A stretch of 64,000 nucleotides of DNA from Priapulus caudatus (lineage: Eukaryota; Priapulida; Priapulimorpha; Priapulimorphida; Priapulidae). This document shows, piece by piece, positions 60,501-64,000 of this stretch. A program made the position numbers and the translations under genes. The notes under the pieces were generated by a model. The model saw nothing but the letters and a program-made list of their open reading frames with translations. It did not search any database and was not told where the DNA came from. The stretch covers positions 809,745 to 873,744 of the forward strand of contig NW_014577090.1 in assembly GCF_000485595.1 (NCBI RefSeq). The letters run 5' to 3'. Position 1 is the first letter of the stretch, and each line of letters begins with the position of its first letter.

Positions 60501-61235
60501 AGTATAACTGTGAACACAATGAACCAGCTGTGTCTCTCATCTTTGATTGATAGACGGGAGGGCGGCTGTTTTTCTCCTAAGTCAGTAATCAGCGCCTTTC
60601 TTTCTCCTACATCGTTGAGAAGTACCGTTTGATATCTTGCTTGTCACTCAGCTGATGACAGTCTCTGAATAAACTACTCAGGGATATTCCTCGCATCGCA
60701 TCGCAATTTCGCATCGTGTTTGACATCTATACGCCGTATTATTTAGTTACCCTCGTTTATACGGGAGAAATCTAAAGGAATAGTTAACCGTTTTTTTCGC
60801 GATTTACTTGAGTGCAAATGTAATGAATAGAGTGAGAGAATAATACTTGTGTTCACGATGTTGAAAGACATCAGGTTATTTGCTGTATAACTGCAGCCTG
60901 TTATTGCGAGCAGCACCTAGTAATTTATGTACTCTAGCCTAATTGGATTACTTGGATGTCACAGCAATTAACGTGCGAGCAGTACATTATATCTTCGTCA
61001 GTTCACGTACAGGAGATGACAGCAACTAGAGAATCTACTTTACAGCGCACTCGTGCATCGATATGTTGCCTTATTAGTCTACGAGAGAGCCAGCTGTTGA
61101 CTAATGCTTATAAGTACCTGCTGGCCGAAGAATTCCTGTCCGACGTAGCGTATCATGCCTCTAACGATGGGATAAAGACCTTGTCTGCTGCTGTAGTAGT
61201 GAAGGAGTAAACTCCCATCATTTTCTTCCACACAC
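45965..61235 (-). CDS. Soluble guanylate cyclase subunit (H-NOX/HNOBA/cyclase), 5' and 3' ends missing
   Basis: Cytosolic cGMP-producing enzyme of the NO/O2-sensing family. Exons in transcript order: 61118-61235 (end of H-NOX), 59257-60012 (HNOBA/PAS and start of coiled coil), 58796-59005 and 46637-46783 (cyclase), 45965-46119 (cyclase, ends in phase 2). All five junction phases agree. H-NOX carries [12 protein letters not shown], which includes the haem-propionate motif Y-x-S-x-R. HNOBA shows [17 protein letters not shown] and [19 protein letters not shown]. The cyclase has [13 protein letters not shown] and VETIGDAY, i.e. both metal-binding Asp, but [13 protein letters not shown] where catalytic beta-type subunits have an Asn and Arg. 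The proximal-His exon is beyond the window and the last exon is not found. The 12-kb intron between 58796 and 46783 contains an inverted copy of the two last exons. Confidence 0.93.
46637..46783 (-). CDS. sGC exon: VETIGDAY with second metal Asp
   Basis: 49 codons, [19 protein letters not shown]... to [14 protein letters not shown] acceptor and GTGAGA donor. This is the clean copy; a degraded inverted copy lies at 54175-54333. Confidence 0.93.
46855..47140. repeat. GGA/GCA-rich purine tract
   Basis: GAGGAGGAGCAGCAGC runs in the large cyclase intron. Inverted noisy copy at about 53815-54075. The serine- or glycine-rich frames are artefacts. Confidence 0.9.
47160..49140. other. Cyclase intron sequence, mostly unassigned
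   Basis: Includes (CACG)n at 48025-48125. A 48-codon basic frame starting [10 protein letters not shown] (48557) lacks any supporting context. The first 240 bp have an inverted copy at 53590-53780. Confidence 0.5.
49157..49867. repeat. Copy A2 of the AT-rich block
   Basis: Direct copy of 29193-29945 with scattered indels, ending in a 10-N gap (49868-49877). Confidence 0.85.
49868..49877. other. Assembly gap (10 N)
   Basis: Ten N; the sequences on the two sides are unrelated, so this join is not supported by overlap. Confidence 0.99.
50364..52300 (+). pseudogene. Decayed hAT/ZMYM1-type transposase
   Basis: Starts [20 protein letters not shown], a typical opening of these proteins. Downstream, in changing frames with many stops, are [12 protein letters not shown] (about 50810), [26 protein letters not shown] (about 51330), then ANKNEAQ and [14 protein letters not shown] (about 51740). 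These follow the order of TTF-type zinc finger, RNase H-like core and the CLNL..DG segment in ZMYM1-like hAT transposases. Dozens of disruptions make it inactive. Confidence 0.65.
52301..53590. other. Unassigned sequence with TA microsatellite
   Basis: A 115-codon frame on the - strand (52521-52868) has no recognisable domain. (TA)n at 53420-53467. Confidence 0.45.
54175..54333 (+). pseudogene. Inverted broken copy of s[10 protein letters not shown] exon
   Basis: GAGACTATAGG then TGGACGCTTACGTCGCCG matches exon 46637-46783 but carries several single-base insertions and ends GATCACG|GTGAGAG. It is antisense to the functional gene and lies in its intron. Confidence 0.85.
54873..55190 (+). pseudogene. 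Inverted copy of s[10 protein letters not shown] exon, split by poly-C
   Basis: Matches exon 45965-46119 from ATTCGTCGTTG and TACACTCGGGGCCGAC to CTGGAAACAAACGGTAAG. A run of about 150 C (54911-55058, with a few A or G) replaces the short GCGGGGGTGG stretch. Not translatable. Confidence 0.85.
54911..55058. repeat. Poly-C tract of about 150 bases
   Basis: Nearly pure C with rare A/G. It lies inside an exon copy whose clean counterpart has only five G at that place. Poly-proline/glycine frames are artefacts. Confidence 0.95.
56130..57600. repeat. Inverted fifth copy of the 1.45-kb unit
   Basis: Reverse complement of the 33560-35010 unit, including CATGTATAGTG/TTACATGTT, CTGACTCGCCGCTCG repeats, CA run and AGACAGACAGAC. 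Confidence 0.8.
58796..59005 (-). CDS. sGC exon: first half of cyclase domain
   Basis: 70 codons, [16 protein letters not shown]..., with the first metal Asp in [10 protein letters not shown] and ending NNIYK. The next exon must supply VETIGD, which is found at 46783, 12 kb away. Confidence 0.95.
59257..60012 (-). CDS. sGC exon: HNOBA (PAS-like) domain and signalling helix
   Basis: A single 252-codon exon. It starts [17 protein letters not shown] (last H-NOX strands), has the HNOBA core from about residue 66 ([13 protein letters not shown]), [36 protein letters not shown], and ends in a heptad-rich segment [20 protein letters not shown]. It lies on clean sequence with no indel noise. Confidence 0.95.
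60013..61117 (-). other. sGC intron
   Basis: 1.1-kb intron between the H-NOX and HNOBA exons. AT-rich, no repeat recognised. Confidence 0.7.
61118..61235 (-). CDS. sGC exon: C-terminal H-NOX with YxSxR
   Basis: After TTGCAG it encodes [20 protein letters not shown] followed by [17 protein letters not shown]. The order matches human GUCY1B1 around residues 120-160. Donor GTACTT, phase 0 into 60012. Confidence 0.9.
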
Positions 61236-61600
61236 CTGCAACAGCCATCTAGATTAATAACCTATGTTTTCTACAGTCTGTGAAAAGTGGAGAGCGCTGC
61301 TATGAAAATAGCCAATGAGCCGCCCGCGCTAAAATGGGCGGTAAACTACGAAACACTCATCAATATTTCCTGCTTCCAATGAATTAGACCTAGAGCAGAC
61401 TTTCTATTTAGTAGTAATGTCATAGGAATATATTAATGTATTACTATGTTAGCTGTTGGTCGATTACTTCTGTAGAGTTTCAATTCATAATATTTCCAAT
61501 CCTCAGACAGTTGGTTGTCATAGATCGCTGTAATTTCCACTTTCACTTGCAAATTACCTACAAATTTTTCCCTTCAACCTCCATAAATGAATAGTTGAAT
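61236..61600. other. sGC intron, upstream part
   Basis: No further H-NOX exon visible; the haem-histidine exon must lie beyond 61.6 kb or outside the window. Confidence 0.5.
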
Positions 61601-61609
61601 GATTAGGCC

Positions 61610-62065
<456 letters not shown>

Positions 62066-62488
62066 AGAAGAACACATGGGATCGACATTTTAGGAATGCT
62101 TTACATTCATAGCTACATGCATCCGCATTCAGTAATGGGGTTTGGTCGTTTTTTGGCAGACGTAAAGTCATAATATTATATCATGTAAGTTATCTCTAGA
62201 CTCCTATAGCTGAGTATTTAACTGCGTTATAGTCATAGAAATAATATACTAGTTAGACGAGAATAGGCTAGTCAGACTATATGGTTATGGCGCTTTTTCA
62301 TCGCAGTAGCTATTATATAGCCAATTGTAAAGCACGCACGCACACACAATCACGCAAACACGCGCATTCTCGTGTAAAGGCGAATCAAATCACACATTGT
62401 CATGTATAGTAAACAAGCCATCCGGTGGACTAGCTGTTGCCGCCGTAGTGAAGCCGGTGTACGTATGACGAAAACTGCGCGATGTTAC

Positions 62489-62553
62489 GCTGCCCGCTAT
62501 ACGGATTCGCACGCCCGCCCTCCTTCGGCGCGCAAATTCGTATAGCGGGCAGC
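62489..62553. repeat. Hairpin element, copy 2 (family H)
   Basis: GCTGCCCGCTATACGGATT is inverted as AATTCGTATAGCGGGCAGC. It is followed by CGCGGTCGCGTGCGCC and GCGCAACGCC..GGTCTCTCTGG, matching the sequence after 16738. Confidence 0.7.
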
Positions 62554-62740
62554 GCGAGATGCTACATTTAACACCCCGCGGTCGCGTGCGCCCAGTCCCG
62601 CGGAAGTGCGCGGCTTAACCGCTCTCGGCGGTCGGGGAACAACGCATCTTTTGCGCAACGCCATCTTGTACCCGGTCTCTCTGGAAGATACGGTACGTTA
62701 AACGACGTCAATCAGAGATTAACTGAAACCTCGCATCGTT

Positions 62741-62746
<6 letters not shown>

Positions 62747-62802
<56 letters not shown>
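62747..62802. repeat. CA microsatellite
   Basis: (CA)n of about 28 units. Confidence 0.95.
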
Positions 62803-62803
<1 letters not shown>

Positions 62804-63280
62804 GCACGCGTGTGCTATCACGCATGATTATCACTGTTTACACAATCGGTTTTTTCTTGCCGACGTTTCACGGCGTGTAAATAACGCATCTGCGATTGGT
62901 GTACGCGGCAGACCGAATGTACGTGTTACACCGGATGCCTACTCCACATCGTCAGTAATGCTGACGAGAGAGATAGAGATGGCTTCGCAATAAGTCTCAC
63001 AGCACAATACACGAGAGCAGCACTTGGGCGAAGCTGACTTGTCTGGCACTTCGAGCCTCGAGGAGAGAAGTGATTGGCACATGGAGAGTTCGACGTGGAG
63101 ATCGTGCGATGATGACGGACCCATGCAAGGGGTCGGTGGCCGCGCGAGACAGCCTCGTCCGCCAGTTCGAAAGGAACGGCGTAGATTTGTAGTTATAGTA
63201 TTTGTGATTATGTAGTTAGCTCTGTCTGTTTTCACACTCCACGTAATGTCCTAATGTACTGCACTAATAATGCTGCGTGG
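62803..63280. other. Unassigned sequence
   Basis: Short frames on both strands (63024-63215, 62939-63235) without recognisable domains. No exon assigned. Confidence 0.4.
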
Positions 63281-63553
63281 AATGAATGAATGAATCGCTG
63301 ATGTGCACAGCAACGTGCGGAGAGTAGCCTAGCAAAAACACCGTGTCCGCCGACGCTGCGCACGGAAATTACATTAGGCAGGAGTCGGTCGTGGGCGATG
63401 ACAAATGAATGGCGGGGGGAAGGAACGTACATACCACACATACATGAGGTAAAGGGGAAAAGGGGAAAACGGGGCAAATAGGTTCCCCAGCTGGGGTTCG
63501 AACCCGGTACCCGGTGTAGGAGACGGATGTTCTAGCGATTACGCCACTGCGCC
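63281..63553 (-). mobile_element. tRNA-derived SINE
   Basis: On the - strand it starts GGCGCAGTGGCGTAATCGCT (A-box-like) and has the B box GGGTTCGAACCCC 48-60 bases later. A cloverleaf cannot close properly: the acceptor 5' end does not pair with the 3' side. An unrelated body follows and ends in (ATTC)n. This is the layout of a tRNA-derived SINE, not a functional tRNA. Confidence 0.75.
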
Positions 63554-63699
63554 GTTAAGGCTATGCACCATGGATTCACACGTACGTGATGTTAATCTGT
63601 ACGCACCGCCATCTATTGATGAATATAATTTTTATCAATTTTTAACTTTTTAACTTTTAAATTTTTGTTTCAGCCAGACCCATGCACCTCCCAGACGTG

Positions 63700-63945
63700 C
63701 TCATCGCCCTCTGAAAATTGCATCCAGATCGCTTGGGCGGTTTGGCCGGGCATAGGGGGTATACATACATACATACATACGAACTGAAATATAGATTAGA
63801 TAGTCGCTCTCTGAAAATTGCATCCAGATCGCTTGGGCGGTTTGGCCGGGCATAGGGGACATACATACATACATATTACATACATAATTACTTACATACA
63901 TACGAACTGAAATATAGATTAGATATGTATATATATATAAATCAA
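63700..63945. repeat. Tandem pair of ~110-bp units with CATA tails
   Basis: CTGAAAATTGCATCCAGATC, then GCTTGGGCGGTTTGGCCGGG, then (ACAT)n and GAACTGAAATATAGATTAGA, occurs twice. It resembles the 3' end of a retroelement with a microsatellite tail, duplicated. Confidence 0.7.
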
Positions 63946-64000
63946 TAAAAACCCAATTAAACCGTATGGGTATAACCGTAATATTATATTTATTGATCTA

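Noticed and set aside
63481-63553. Functional tRNA gene on the - strand
   Set aside because: Good B box but the acceptor stem does not pair, and the sequence continues into a repeat body with an (ATTC)n tail, so a SINE is the better call.

Overview
The window is animal nuclear DNA, most likely from an invertebrate. Genes are split by short introns with GT..AG borders. The protein families (PGM2, MCMDC2, FAM47, soluble guanylate cyclase) are animal families. The DNA between them is full of microsatellites, MITE-like elements and short TTAGGG/CCCTAA tracts. I cannot name the species from sequence alone.

Layout. (1) 1.1-8.9 kb, + strand: the 3' part of a PGM2-type phosphohexomutase/phosphopentomutase gene. 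It is 13 coding positions long and ends in a clean stop; about the first 120 residues lie upstream of the window. One coding position is represented by two tandem homologous exons that cannot both be included without breaking the frame. (2) 9-12.5 kb: a large inverted repeat whose right arm is a noisy copy of the PGM2 3' end, inside or next to a MITE, with an N gap. (3) 13.95-23.28 kb, - strand: a complete MCMDC2 gene, which I resolve into 19 exons whose phases all agree (685 codons plus stop; the human protein is of nearly the same size). (4) 25.1-26.2 kb, + strand: a FAM47-family gene in divergent orientation to MCMDC2. (5) 27.4-40 kb: exons of a small unrecognised protein, duplicated and rearranged. 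One copy is interrupted by a 3.4-kb TIR transposon; the other preserves the empty site. (6) 30-35 kb and 44-45 kb: a 1.45-kb tandem unit and a 60-bp minisatellite. (7) 45.97-61.24 kb, - strand: five exons of a soluble guanylate cyclase (H-NOX, HNOBA, coiled coil, cyclase catalytic domain). The large intron between its third and fourth visible exons holds an inverted, indel-rich copy of the downstream exons (53.6-58.4 kb) and a decayed hAT-type transposase. (8) 61.6-64 kb: CA arrays, a tRNA-derived SINE and ACAT-type repeats.

Assembly caution. Several stretches (10.09-12.33, 28.6-28.75, 29.2-35, 43.9-45, 49.1-49.9, 53.6-58.4 kb) are copies of sequence elsewhere in the window. They differ from it mainly by single-base insertions and deletions, including inside exons. 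That pattern fits unpolished long reads or fold-back chimeras better than ageing duplicates. I annotate these as repeats or copies, not as independent genes.

The most interesting biology I can support is the mutually exclusive exon pair in PGM2, which swaps the substrate-loop residue Ser/Ala. Next are the guanylate cyclase that combines a haem-type H-NOX with an alpha-like catalytic half, a family of fold-back MITEs built around a telomere-like core, and the transposon with its preserved empty site. The four main genes do not form a pathway: one is sugar-phosphate metabolism, one meiotic recombination, one poorly characterised and one cGMP signalling.
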